Assembly: GCF_029504695.1 (NCBI RefSeq)
Contig: NZ_JAQFIN010000003.1
Location: forward strand, 372,001 to 436,000
Length of the DNA: 64,000 nucleotides
Direction: 5' to 3'
Origin: Parabacteroides sp. PF5-6
GTDB lineage: Bacteria > Bacteroidota > Bacteroidia > Bacteroidales > Tannerellaceae
Shown: one piece after another, positions 7,608-16,338 of the stretch
How positions within the stretch are numbered: the stretch's first letter is position 1
Layout of the letters: every line of letters starts with the position of its first letter
Notes under the pieces: model-generated
What the model saw: only the letters and a program-made list of their open reading frames with translations
Told to the model about the DNA's origin: nothing
The model's database searches: none
Position numbers and translations under genes: made by a program

Positions 7608-8788
7608 CATATCATAAGGTAATCCTCAAACCCAAAAAGGAAGACTCGCTCCTGCGTTTTCATCCCTGGATCTTTTCCGGTGCCATTCAATCCATTACCG
7701 GCGAACCGGAAGAAGGTGATCTGGTGGAAGTCTACGGGGCAAACAATCGCTTTTTAGCCATCGGCCATTACCAGATCGGGAGCATAGCCGTCCGGGTACT
7801 TTCTTTCCAACCGATAACGATCGATCTCGACTTCTGGAAAGAACGGATCGCAACGGCTTACCACCTGCGCAAAATCCTGCGGTTGGCAGAGAACGACAAC
7901 AATAACACCTACCGCCTCATCCATGGCGAAGGAGACAACCTGCCGGGATTGATTATCGACGTCTATGCGCATACGGCAGTGATGCAAGCCCATTCCGTGG
8001 GTATGCACCATGCCCGCCATATCATCGCCGAAGCGTTGGTTGCGGTTTTAGGGCCTCAACTCAAAAACATCTATTATAAATCGGAAGCCACCCTCCCCTA
8101 CAAAGCCAATCTGGGCAGCGAAGACGGTTACCTTTACGGAGGAGATATCGAAGATGTGGCCATGGAAAACGGTTTGAAGTTCTATGTCGATTGGCTGAAA
8201 GGACAGAAGACCGGCTTTTTTGTCGATCAAAGGGAGAACCGCTCATTGCTCGAATACTATGCCAAGGATCGCTCCGTCTTGAATATGTTTTGCTACACCG
8301 GTGGATTTTCATTCTACGCCATGCGTGGAGGAGCCCAGTTGGTGCATTCGGTCGACAGCTCCGCCAAAGCGATCTCGCTGACCAACAAAAACGTATCGCT
8401 CAACTTCCCCGAAGATCCCCGCCATGCGGCTTATGCCGAAGATGCGTTCAAGTATCTGGAGAAGATGGGGCACAATTACGATCTGATCATTCTGGATCCT
8501 CCGGCTTTTGCCAAGCATAAGAATGTATTGAGAAACGCGCTTCAGGGCTACCGGAAACTGAATGCCATCGCTTTTGAAAAGATAAAACCCGGAGGCATAC
8601 TCTTCACCTTCTCCTGTTCGCAGGTGGTCAGTAAGGAGAATTTCCGCCTGGCGGTATTCAGTGCTGCGGCACAGTCGGGAAGAAGTGTACGCATCTTGCA
8701 CCAACTGACTCAGCCGGCCGATCATCCGGTGAACATCTACCATCCCGAAGGAGAATACCTGAAAGGATTGGTGCTCTATGTAGAATAA
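7604..8788 (+). CDS. rlmI: 23S rRNA (cytosine-5) methyltransferase RlmI family
   Basis: A 394-residue protein. It has an N-terminal PUA RNA-binding domain (residues 1-75, with HPWIFSGAIQ), a central EEHEE-like domain, and a C-terminal Rossmann methyltransferase. The latter has NMFCYTGGFSFYAMRGGA as SAM motif I, LDPPAFAKHK as the active-site motif, and the catalytic Cys in FTFSCSQVV. In E. coli RlmI makes m5C1962 in 23S rRNA. Length and domain order match. It overlaps the exonuclease gene by 4 bp and closes the operon. Confidence 0.9.
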   Translation: MTYHKVILKPKKEDSLLRFHPWIFSGAIQSITGEPEEGDLVEVYGANNRFLAIGHYQIGSIAVRVLSFQPITIDLDFWKERIATAYHLRKILRLAENDNNNTYRLIHGEGDNLPGLIIDVYAHTAVMQAHSVGMHHARHIIAEALVAVLGPQLKNIYYKSEATLPYKANLGSEDGYLYGGDIEDVAMENGLKFYVDWLKGQKTGFFVDQRENRSLLEYYAKDRSVLNMFCYTGGFSFYAMRGGAQLVHSVDSSAKAISLTNKNVSLNFPEDPRHAAYAEDAFKYLEKMGHNYDLIILDPPAFAKHKNVLRNALQGYRKLNAIAFEKIKPGGILFTFSCSQVVSKENFRLAVFSAAAQSGRSVRILHQLTQPADHPVNIYHPEGEYLKGLVLYVE

Positions 8789-8825
8789 GAGTTTTTTTAT
8801 TTGATAACCTAATATAATCTGTATC

Positions 8826-9962
8826 ATGAACAACCCAATTTGGCTGATGACATCAGCCTTTAAACGCTATTCTCTCGATGAGATTATTCAGAAAGCAAAA
8901 GAAGTAGGTTCGCAGGGACTGGAAATATGCGTATTTCCTAATGACGGCTCCCGCAGCGACCATGTGGCAACGCATTTGGATTACGATCATTTTGGTCCCG
9001 AACAGGCCAAAAAACTACTTGAACAGTTCAACCGCGAAGGTCTTCGCTTCTCTATCGGCTCGTACGAAAACCTGATCGGAGGCGATCCGCAGGAAAGAGT
9101 AAAAAATCAGAATCACCTGTTGAAGCTTATCCGTATTGCTCACCTCTGCGGGGGGAGTAAGCAGGATATCAATGTGGGCACGTTCGTCGGTTACAACGAT
9201 GAGTTGGGCGTGCAGGACGGAGGTTTCGAGAAAAACCTGTATGAGTATAAACGGATATTCGAACCGATCATCAAGTATGCGGAAGACCTGGGCGTGACGA
9301 TCACTTACGAGAACTGCCCGATGGAAGGTTGGCGCGCGAAGTCCTGGCCTTTTACCTTCAATAACCTGCCGGGCACCCTGGCTGCCCGTAAGCTGATGTA
9401 CACGCTTATCCCAAGTAAGGCGCACGGCGAGACGTACGATCCGTCCCACGACGTATGGCAACATATCAATCCCTGCGATGTGATCCGCCATACCGACCTC
9501 AGCCGCTTGCACCGGGTGCATGTCAAAGCCACCCGCAACCTGAACAATGCCAGTAGCATCTATTGGGGAGCGATGTATCCCAAACAGTATGTGAATCCGG
9601 AGTTAGCCCAAGCAGCCGGCATCCCGAATGTGGCACACGACTGGGACCGCCATCCGTATGAAGCGATGCTTCCCGGCTTTGGCGGCAACGACAGTATGGA
9701 CTGGCGGGCATTCCTTGAAACATTGATGGAGGTAGGCTTTGATAAGCCGTTTGTGATTGAGAACGAAGCCGCCAATTCGGCGCATACCGGGAATATCGGG
9801 GCGACGATGCAAGGCTTCCGGGCGGCTACGCTTTGCCTCTCGCCTATTGTCTGGCCTTTGAAAGAAGAGGTGGGGTATCAGTATCAAAATAATCTGCCGG
9901 ACTATGAAACTGGGGAGGTGAGGGATGTGCCTGTGGTGACGATGAGGGAGCTATTAGGGTAG
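8826..9962 (+). CDS. Sugar phosphate isomerase/epimerase-like TIM-barrel protein
   Basis: A 378-residue protein of the AP-endonuclease-2/xylose-isomerase-like TIM-barrel superfamily. Barrel strands with likely metal ligands are visible: GLEICVFP early, ITYENCPMEG mid-chain, TYDPSHDVWQ with Asp-His, RVHVKATR, and FVIENEA near the end. Family members use a divalent metal to isomerise sugars or inosose derivatives. There is no signal peptide, so it is cytoplasmic. Gfo/Idh/MocA proteins and such isomerases often act in the same pathways, and one lies 3 kb upstream, but no operon links them. Substrate unknown. Confidence 0.8.
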   Translation: MNNPIWLMTSAFKRYSLDEIIQKAKEVGSQGLEICVFPNDGSRSDHVATHLDYDHFGPEQAKKLLEQFNREGLRFSIGSYENLIGGDPQERVKNQNHLLKLIRIAHLCGGSKQDINVGTFVGYNDELGVQDGGFEKNLYEYKRIFEPIIKYAEDLGVTITYENCPMEGWRAKSWPFTFNNLPGTLAARKLMYTLIPSKAHGETYDPSHDVWQHINPCDVIRHTDLSRLHRVHVKATRNLNNASSIYWGAMYPKQYVNPELAQAAGIPNVAHDWDRHPYEAMLPGFGGNDSMDWRAFLETLMEVGFDKPFVIENEAANSAHTGNIGATMQGFRAATLCLSPIVWPLKEEVGYQYQNNLPDYETGEVRDVPVVTMRELLG

Positions 9963-9963
9963 T

Positions 9964-10116
9964 TAGGAGCTCATAGGAACTCATAGGAATTCATAGGAGC
10001 TCATAAGTCATAGGAACTCATAAGTCATAGGAACTCATAAGAACTCATAGGAAAGAATCCGTTGGGCCTTTCCTATGAGTTCCTATGAGTTCTTATGAGT
10101 TCTTATGAGTTCTTAA
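9964..10116. repeat. 10-bp unit hairpin array (AACTCATAGG family)
   Basis: About ten imperfect copies of a GGAACTCATA unit fill the left arm. After a short spacer containing GAATCCGTTGGGCC, about five inverted copies (CCTATGAGTT) fill the right arm. The whole can fold into one long hairpin. It separates the convergent isomerase and DUF6383 genes and probably acts as a bidirectional terminator. A second array of the same family lies at 29717-29881. Confidence 0.85.
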
Positions 10117-10129
10117 GTCCCCCTCTCCC

Positions 10130-11167
10130 TCACTTCACCAACACCTTCGTCGCCTTTTTCCCTTCGACCGCCACGACAGCTACGCCGGCCGGAACAGCAA
10201 CTGTCACTTCATCCCGTTGGAGTCGTTGTTTCACTAAGATTTGTCCTAAAGGATTACTGATCGAGACAGTTTTCCCTTGTGCGCCTTTGATGGTGACTGT
10301 TCCGTAATCGGCCGTGATCCGTATCGTCGCCGGATTCAGTCCGGCATTCGGAACGGGGCTGTTTTCGGTATATTCCAAGTTGAATTTTTCCGCTTCGCTG
10401 ATAATCGCCGACTTAACCGTCGTATCGACAATCACCGGCACGCCATTCTGTATCTTTATCCATTGTCCTTCGCGTGAAGCGATCTCCTTCCCACAAGACT
10501 CGATCAGGAAATCACCGTCGGGCTCATCGCTGTTCAACAAACGGAAAGAGAAAAGCACAGGACTATACACCCCTTCGCCCTTTTCGTCTACGTCAACGAT
10601 ATTGATCCGGTTTGCCTTCGGATCATCCTTGGCCGAGCTTTGAAGCACCACCACTGTGTCGCCATAGATCTTCCCTTCCACAAAAGCCAGGCGGGCGTAA
10701 TCATTCCATTTGAAAAGATCAGTTCGGGTTGGATTGCCTTCGTAGTGTTCGATCGAATCGGTCAGGTTGACCAGGAAACGGGCGGTTGTAAATCCAACTT
10801 CTATCTTTGAATGCGTACAATCCGGGTCCTGACATTCGGGGCAAAGATATTCGGTTCCTTCCGTTACCGATTTCCCCAGCATGACCAGGTATTGAGGCAT
10901 GATCTTGCCTCGCGTGTACTTCACCAGCATCGCCGTATTCTTCTCATCCCCTTTTCCTTCTACACCGAGGTAATTCATTCCCTTTCCTCGGGAATATTCA
11001 CTGTTGGCATCCTCATACAGACGCTCCGCCGGATTGTTTACACGGAAAAAATTCACCACCCATTCCGCATTCGTCCCACTGCGTGTCATCCGGAGGTTGA
11101 ACTGGGCAAATACATGGGTTCCCGACATCAACAGGGCAGTCGCAAGTACAAAAAACTTCTTATTCAT
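10130..11167 (-). CDS. Secreted protein with C-terminal DUF6383-type domain
   Basis: A 345-residue protein with a Sec signal peptide (cleavage near FAQ, residue 21). The central region is unrecognised and contains CPECQDPDC, a possible small metal-binding knot. The C-terminal domain of about 70 residues, from VTIKGAQGKTVSISNPLGQ to VAVVAVEGKKATKVLVK, matches the DUF6383 pattern. This domain closes many Parabacteroides surface proteins and resembles type IX sorting domains. The body has no recognised enzyme motif. It is probably surface-attached or secreted and is transcribed alone. Confidence 0.75.
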   Translation of the reverse strand: MNKKFFVLATALLMSGTHVFAQFNLRMTRSGTNAEWVVNFFRVNNPAERLYEDANSEYSRGKGMNYLGVEGKGDEKNTAMLVKYTRGKIMPQYLVMLGKSVTEGTEYLCPECQDPDCTHSKIEVGFTTARFLVNLTDSIEHYEGNPTRTDLFKWNDYARLAFVEGKIYGDTVVVLQSSAKDDPKANRINIVDVDEKGEGVYSPVLFSFRLLNSDEPDGDFLIESCGKEIASREGQWIKIQNGVPVIVDTTVKSAIISEAEKFNLEYTENSPVPNAGLNPATIRITADYGTVTIKGAQGKTVSISNPLGQILVKQRLQRDEVTVAVPAGVAVVAVEGKKATKVLVK

Positions 11168-11274
11168 ACAAATATATAATTAGTAATCCACACAAAAATA
11201 GCCATATCTTTTGGCTTACCAATTAACATCCCGAAAAAGAACAAAAAATCCACATGAATACGTTTTGATATTTA

Positions 11275-11282
11275 TACCTTTG
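11275..11282 (+). promoter_or_regulatory. -7 promoter box of the DUF4861 gene
   Basis: TACCTTTG lies 49 bp upstream of the DUF4861 start, in the divergent gap with the DUF6383 gene. Confidence 0.6.
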
Positions 11283-11331
11283 CGCCGGAAATTCGTTTGA
11301 TAACAACTATTTTATCTAATAATAACAGAAT

Positions 11332-12555
11332 ATGAAAAGAATTATCGGACTCTTATTTTTAGCGGCAGCCTTTGCCTGCACCCAGCCAAAGGATATGCAA
11401 ATCACGGTAAACAATCCGCTGGCACTGGACAGGGAAAATGAAGTGATAGAACTCCCGGCGGAGACCGTATCGGCGATCAAAGCGAAGTATGGCGACCAGT
11501 TTATCATCACGGACAGTAACGAAAAAGAAGTAACCTACCAGCTGACTTACGACAGTCAACTGCTCCTGCCCGCTTCGGTGCCGGCTAATGGGAACACCGT
11601 CTACACGATAAAAAGCGGAACGCCCCAGACATACGCAACCATTACCTGTGGGAAACATTATCCGGAAAGGGTAGACGATATTGCCTGGGAAAACGACCGC
11701 ACGGCGTTCCGCACCTACGGACCGGCGCTGCAGGCTACGGGCGAGCGTGCTTTCGGATACGATGTGTGGACCAAACGAGTGTCGCATCCGGTCGTCGAAG
11801 CGCGTTATGCCAAGGAATTAAACCCGGAAACCTTACAGAAGATCGCCGAACTGCGGAAAACCGATCCGAAGGCGGCACAGGAATTAGCCGCTTCGGTGTC
11901 TTATCATAACGACCATGGCGACGGCTTGGATTATTATTCCGTAGGCCCGACTTTGGGAGGAGGAACGGCTGCCCTGATGGTCGACGGCGAGATTGTGTAT
12001 CCCTATTGTTACAAGACCTACGAGATCCTCGACAACGGTCCTTTGCGCTTCACGGTGTCATTGACCTATAATCCGCTGACTATCCGGGAGAACGACAAGG
12101 TGATCGAAAACCGCCTGCTGTCGCTCGATGCCGGTTCGCAACTGAATAAGGTAACGATCATTTACAAGAACCTGGCGGAAACCACACCGGTGGCAACCGG
12201 TTTGGTATTGCACGAACCCAGCGATGTGTATAAGGCGGATGCCGAAAAAGGATACATCGCTTACGCCGATCCGGCCGACCCGGTGAACGGACAGATCTAC
12301 GTCGGTGCAGTCGTTCCCCAATCGCAGAAGCTGACCCAGGCCGGCGCCGTCTATTTCTCCGACGAAGAGAAGAAAGACCGGAAAGCCAACGGGCATGTAT
12401 TAGCCATCAGCGACTACAACCCCAACGACAAATACACCTACTACTTCGGGGGTGGCTGGAGCAAATGGGGATTCCAGACACCGGACGACTGGTTTACCTA
12501 CATCGAGCGGTACGCCGAGAAAGTAAACCACCCGCTGCAAGTAACAGTCCGGTAA
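11332..12555 (+). CDS. DUF4861 family lipoprotein
   Basis: A 407-residue protein with a lipoprotein signal (LLFLAAAFAC, lipid-modified Cys16) and a beta-rich body matching DUF4861. Visible family-like stretches are ENDRTAFRTYGPALQ, NDHGDGLDYYSVGPTLGGG and the C-terminal FGGGWSKWGFQTPDDWFTYI. DUF4861 proteins occur in Bacteroidetes polysaccharide-utilisation regions, often with pectin or uronate enzymes, but no reaction is firmly assigned. No SusC/SusD pair is nearby. The 22-bp unit array just after the stop probably terminates the transcript. Confidence 0.8.
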   Translation: MKRIIGLLFLAAAFACTQPKDMQITVNNPLALDRENEVIELPAETVSAIKAKYGDQFIITDSNEKEVTYQLTYDSQLLLPASVPANGNTVYTIKSGTPQTYATITCGKHYPERVDDIAWENDRTAFRTYGPALQATGERAFGYDVWTKRVSHPVVEARYAKELNPETLQKIAELRKTDPKAAQELAASVSYHNDHGDGLDYYSVGPTLGGGTAALMVDGEIVYPYCYKTYEILDNGPLRFTVSLTYNPLTIRENDKVIENRLLSLDAGSQLNKVTIIYKNLAETTPVATGLVLHEPSDVYKADAEKGYIAYADPADPVNGQIYVGAVVPQSQKLTQAGAVYFSDEEKKDRKANGHVLAISDYNPNDKYTYYFGGGWSKWGFQTPDDWFTYIERYAEKVNHPLQVTVR

Positions 12556-12610
12556 TTTTTTGCCGCAACCCGGAAGGAAAAACAGGAAAACAACCTTCAA
12601 AAATAAGTTA

Positions 12611-12686
12611 GAGGTACCTCATAATCGATTATGAGGTACCTCTAATTTTGTTTTGACGTACCTCATAATTGATTTTGAGGTACCTC
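12611..12686. repeat. 22-bp unit array, GAGGTACCTC family (copy 1)
   Basis: Three 22-bp units start at 12611, 12633 and 12655, and a half unit starts at 12677. Each begins with the 10-bp palindrome GAGGTACCTC (once GACGTACCTC), followed by a second A/T-rich dyad such as ATAATCGATTAT. It sits between the convergent DUF4861 and DUF5686 genes. An array of the same family, also 76 bp long, lies at 31490-31565. Confidence 0.85.
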
Positions 12687-12746
12687 TTACCAAAAAAAGC
12701 CGCTTAGTTTGCGAAAAACAGTCCCGGTTGTGCAGAAATAAGACCG

Positions 12747-15305
12747 TTAGAAAGAGACTTTTAAGAGTATACGGATCCCACGCTTGTCGATATTCGGATG
12801 ATCGAGGTAGTTCAAACGCCAGACATAATCGATACGGATAAACTTCAGGATATTCTCTACCCCCACGCCGACTTCCATATACGGATCTTTACCCATCACA
12901 TACGAACCTTCGGGAAAAGCATACAAGCCTTCGCCCCGGATAAACGGATTATTCTTATCCGTGAGGTTACCATAGAGTCCGCGGAAGGTAACGATCTCGC
13001 GCAATTGCAGTTTCTTCAACAACGGAAGACGGTTCAGGATCGTACCGTTCAGATAATACGTAAAGTCCCAGGAGACATACTCATCGTTGATAAACTCCAT
13101 CGCATTCATGTTCGTGTACGATTCGGGATAGATCATATAAGAGAGGTTCGCATTGGGCAAGATCAGTAAAGGATAAGGCACTTTATTCCACACCTTACCC
13201 GCTTTGGCGATGATATCGATATAACCGAAGGGCGTCAGCCAGAAACGTTTCTGCAAACCGATATCCGTCCGGTTATAATTATAATCGGATCCCAGGAAAC
13301 CTTTCAGGCCCGTGACATGGGTAAGCGTAATGACGGGATAATCCAATGTGATCGGATAGCGGTAGTTGCGTGTCTGGTAGAATGTTTCTTTGGGCGCGTA
13401 ACGGAATTTGAATTCCATCTCACTCATGGTATAGGATTTGACCGGACTCAGTGCACCGTCCGCTTCGATCCGGTCGAACGCGGAGTATTCCGTAGCAAAC
13501 TCTTCCATATTGCGGATCGAAGCGCCATAGCCCAATCCGTTATAATGCTCGCGGTAATACGTCAGGTCGGCTTTGCGCAGATAGGTTGCCCGCGTATCTT
13601 CCTGTCTTTTCCAGGCCAGGAAGATATTGTCCTTATTGGTGTACATATACTGCTGGCCCAACTGATTGATGTCGTAGCTCATCTCCGCACGAATGGAGTG
13701 CACGGGGAATTCCTTTCGGTATTCGGTCTTGTCGTGAAACGAATATTCCACGATCGCGTCGTATTTCATCTTCTCGTCTTTCGTTCCGTAGGCCGCAAAG
13801 CCATCGATAAAGAGACGCTTGCTGAAATTGGTCGTGGTCGTTCCTCCCACACGGAAACGCCAGCCTTCGATATTATTGGGGCTGATAAACGTATTGACCG
13901 GTCCGATCTCGAACTTACTCTTCAACGGATCTTTATGGGTCTGCACGTATCCGTTGACAAAGATCGAAACGACTTTCTCCGTCACTTTGAAGATCGGTAC
14001 CGAACGAAATTGCGCCATCAACATCTCCACGGAGTTCGGATTACGCTTTTCGATCTCCGTCGGCCGCGCCTCCTCCCAGTATTCTTCCGAGCGTTTGTAG
14101 GCATCCTCGACGGTGATCACCGGCGAACTGTTCTGGAAGATCTCCTGATCCTCCGGCGGTTCGAATGAATTATTCTGATAGACGATTGTTCGTCGGGCAA
14201 ACATTCCGCCGGACTTCTCCGTCAATTTGAGATCCACCAGAATGTCGTTCTTCAGGATGATACGCGTGCCGTCGGGCGTACGATCGAAAGTCTGGTTGAT
14301 CGTCATCCGGTCTACGAAGTTCAGGTTGATATCTTTAGGCACGTTCAACTGCGCTTGCCGCACGAAGAACGTCGAATCCAGCGTCACAAAAAGATGTCCC
14401 GTAAAACCCATCGATTCGGAGTTGTGCGGAACAAAGCCCAGGTCGACAAGCTTCTCGCCGTTCACCTCCAGCGTGTCCAACAGATAATATTTATAGAAGT
14501 CCGGCCCGATCCTCGACAGCGGACTCACAAAACGGAAAAGGAAGAGGGAGATATCGTTCTGAAAGATATCCACCTCTTTGAATACTTCATTCAAGATATT
14601 CTGCACCCCGTCGCGCGAGAAGAGCTCATCGATACCCGCCGATTTGGCGGCGTGCACCAAACGTTTCTCATTCTTCGGATCTTTGCGGTAATAGACCGTC
14701 TCCAGCTTTTCTTTCTCGGAAACCGGAAGGATCGTCTTTCCGATATCCAACGTATCGATATAGTCGATCAGGAAATCGAACCGACGCCGTTTGCCATCGC
14801 TCCGCGGCGGCTTCGGTTTATAATTATCGAGCGCAAGGATCATGCGTTCGTAATGGTCGTACCGGAAGAAGTCGTGGTTTTGCGGACTATTGAGTTCGCG
14901 GCGCTCGATCATATTGCGCACAAAGATAACCGCAGGATTATCTTTCTTGGAATATCTTTCTTTTTTGGGTTTGATGATCACTTCGCTCAATTCGATCGAG
15001 GAAGGCGCCAGTTCGATAGCGATCGTATTGGTCCGCCCGGGACGGATAGTCACTTCCTTTTCCCGGTAACCCAGATAAGAAACAATGATCGAAGTGGCAT
15101 TGGTCCGTGTCGAAAAGTTATAAAGACCGTCAAGGTCGGTGGTTGTCCCGGTGGTTGTCCCTTTGAATTGGATGGAGACATACGGCAACGTTTCGCCTGT
15201 TATCGAATCAGTCACTTCGCCCCGAATAACAGTTTCCTGTCCCGAGGCGACCTTGGCAACCATCACTATCAGGCACAATAAAAAAACAATCTTTCTCCCC
15301 ATCAA
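12747..15305 (-). CDS. DUF5686 outer-membrane protein with carboxypeptidase-like domain
   Basis: An 852-residue protein with a signal peptide (to about residue 22). A carboxypeptidase-regulatory-like beta-sandwich (VIRGEVTDSITGETLPYVSI to ELSEVIIKP, residues 26-115) follows, then the long DUF5686 region, ending in a barrel-like LLKVSF. The N-terminal domain also occurs on TonB receptors, but no plug domain follows, so this is not a transporter of that kind. DUF5686 proteins are predicted outer-membrane barrels of unknown function widespread in Bacteroidetes. The -7 box at 15331-15338 supports the start; a second ATG three bases in is equally possible. Confidence 0.85.
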   Translation of the reverse strand: MMGRKIVFLLCLIVMVAKVASGQETVIRGEVTDSITGETLPYVSIQFKGTTTGTTTDLDGLYNFSTRTNATSIIVSYLGYREKEVTIRPGRTNTIAIELAPSSIELSEVIIKPKKERYSKKDNPAVIFVRNMIERRELNSPQNHDFFRYDHYERMILALDNYKPKPPRSDGKRRRFDFLIDYIDTLDIGKTILPVSEKEKLETVYYRKDPKNEKRLVHAAKSAGIDELFSRDGVQNILNEVFKEVDIFQNDISLFLFRFVSPLSRIGPDFYKYYLLDTLEVNGEKLVDLGFVPHNSESMGFTGHLFVTLDSTFFVRQAQLNVPKDINLNFVDRMTINQTFDRTPDGTRIILKNDILVDLKLTEKSGGMFARRTIVYQNNSFEPPEDQEIFQNSSPVITVEDAYKRSEEYWEEARPTEIEKRNPNSVEMLMAQFRSVPIFKVTEKVVSIFVNGYVQTHKDPLKSKFEIGPVNTFISPNNIEGWRFRVGGTTTTNFSKRLFIDGFAAYGTKDEKMKYDAIVEYSFHDKTEYRKEFPVHSIRAEMSYDINQLGQQYMYTNKDNIFLAWKRQEDTRATYLRKADLTYYREHYNGLGYGASIRNMEEFATEYSAFDRIEADGALSPVKSYTMSEMEFKFRYAPKETFYQTRNYRYPITLDYPVITLTHVTGLKGFLGSDYNYNRTDIGLQKRFWLTPFGYIDIIAKAGKVWNKVPYPLLILPNANLSYMIYPESYTNMNAMEFINDEYVSWDFTYYLNGTILNRLPLLKKLQLREIVTFRGLYGNLTDKNNPFIRGEGLYAFPEGSYVMGKDPYMEVGVGVENILKFIRIDYVWRLNYLDHPNIDKRGIRILLKVSF

Positions 15306-15330
15306 TTAAATTTCGTCGTTAAAAACCTTG

Positions 15331-15338
15331 CAAAGGTA
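15331..15338 (-). promoter_or_regulatory. -7 promoter box of the DUF5686 gene
   Basis: CAAAGGTA on the plus strand reads TACCTTTG on the coding strand, 26 bp upstream of the start. Confidence 0.6.
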
Positions 15339-15406
15339 TAACGATTATAGGTAAAGAAATGTTCCAAACTGCATAGATTATCGGCCTTTTTTCTACAAAA
15401 TGGGGA

Positions 15407-15490
15407 TTTTTAGGAGTTTTAAGTCTTTTAGGTCTTTAAAGTCTTTTAAGTCGTAAAAAGACCTAAAAGACCTAAAAGACCTAAAAGACC
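15407..15490. repeat. 10-bp unit hairpin array (TTTTAGGTCT family)
   Basis: Repeats of TTTTAGGTCT/TTTTAAGTCT face inverted copies AGACCTAAAA across the short spacer GTAAAA. It ends just before the glpF stop codon and can fold into a hairpin, probably the glpKF terminator. A related array is at 23505-23600. Confidence 0.8.
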
Positions 15491-15497
15491 TTATCTC

Positions 15498-16235
15498 TTA
15501 GATTGCCCCAAACAACAACGCCGCAACCGCCGCCCCGGCCAACGGTCCGCACACCGGAACCCAGGCATATCCCCAGTCGCTACCGCCTTTGCCTTTGATG
15601 GGCAAAAGCGCATGCATGATACGAGGACCCAGGTCGCGTGCCGGATTGATCGCATAACCGGTCGGCCCGCCCAAAGCAAGTCCGATCACCCAAACCGTGA
15701 AAGACACCGGGATCGCCCCCACAGAGCCCAAACCGATCACGCCGGCATCGCCGGTCTTTGTCGAATCGAAACTACCGTCCGAGATATAAAACACGACAAA
15801 CATCAAAACGAAAGTCCCCACCAACTCCGTAAAGAAGTTGATCGCCGGATTGCGGATCTCCGCATTCGTAGAGAAAACAGCTAATTTCTTCGGCGCCTCT
15901 TCCGTCGCATCAAAATGATCTTTATACACCAGCCACACCAACAGCGCGCCTAAAGCAGCACCCAGCATCTGCGCCAGGATATAGCCTCCTACGGCATTCC
16001 AGGCGAACTGCCCGGCCAATGCCAGGCCGAAGGTAACGGCAGGATTCAGGTGAGCACCGCTATACGGCCCGGCCACCACCACACCGATAAAGACGCCCAT
16101 CGCCCAGGCGGTGGTAATCACCATCCAACCGGCGCCATGACCTTTGGTTTTGGTTAATAACACATTCGCACACACGCCGGCTCCCATAAGGATCAGCAAC
16201 ATCGTTCCTAAAAGTTCAGCAATAAAAGGATTCAT
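15498..16235 (-). CDS. glpF: Glycerol uptake facilitator (MIP family)
   Basis: A 245-residue membrane channel with six helices and two half-helix signatures: HLNPAVTFG near residue 65 and YAINPARDLGPR near residue 202. The Asp after the second NPAR is typical of aquaglyceroporins, which pass glycerol, rather than water-only channels. It follows glpK on the same strand, separated by about 100 bp holding a short-unit hairpin array. The pair takes up and phosphorylates glycerol. The hairpin between the genes could lower glpF expression relative to glpK. Confidence 0.93.
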   Translation of the reverse strand: MNPFIAELLGTMLLILMGAGVCANVLLTKTKGHGAGWMVITTAWAMGVFIGVVVAGPYSGAHLNPAVTFGLALAGQFAWNAVGGYILAQMLGAALGALLVWLVYKDHFDATEEAPKKLAVFSTNAEIRNPAINFFTELVGTFVLMFVVFYISDGSFDSTKTGDAGVIGLGSVGAIPVSFTVWVIGLALGGPTGYAINPARDLGPRIMHALLPIKGKGGSDWGYAWVPVCGPLAGAAVAALLFGAI

Positions 16236-16248
16236 GGTATTTGTTTTA

Positions 16249-16332
16249 AATTATGAATTATGAATTATGAATTATGAGAATAAACTACGAGCTTCCCTGG
16301 TCTCATAATTCATCACTCATAATTCATAATTC
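16249..16332. repeat. 8-bp unit hairpin array between glpK and glpF
   Basis: Several copies of AATTATGA (16249-16276) face inverted copies TCATAATT (16311-16332) across a spacer of about 35 bp. It can form an intercistronic hairpin between glpK and glpF. Confidence 0.75.
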
Positions 16333-16338
16333 TCTTAT

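Noticed and set aside
14355..15281. Plus-strand frame of about 300 codons
   Set aside because: Antisense to the DUF5686 gene; composition and lack of motifs mark it as a mirror frame.
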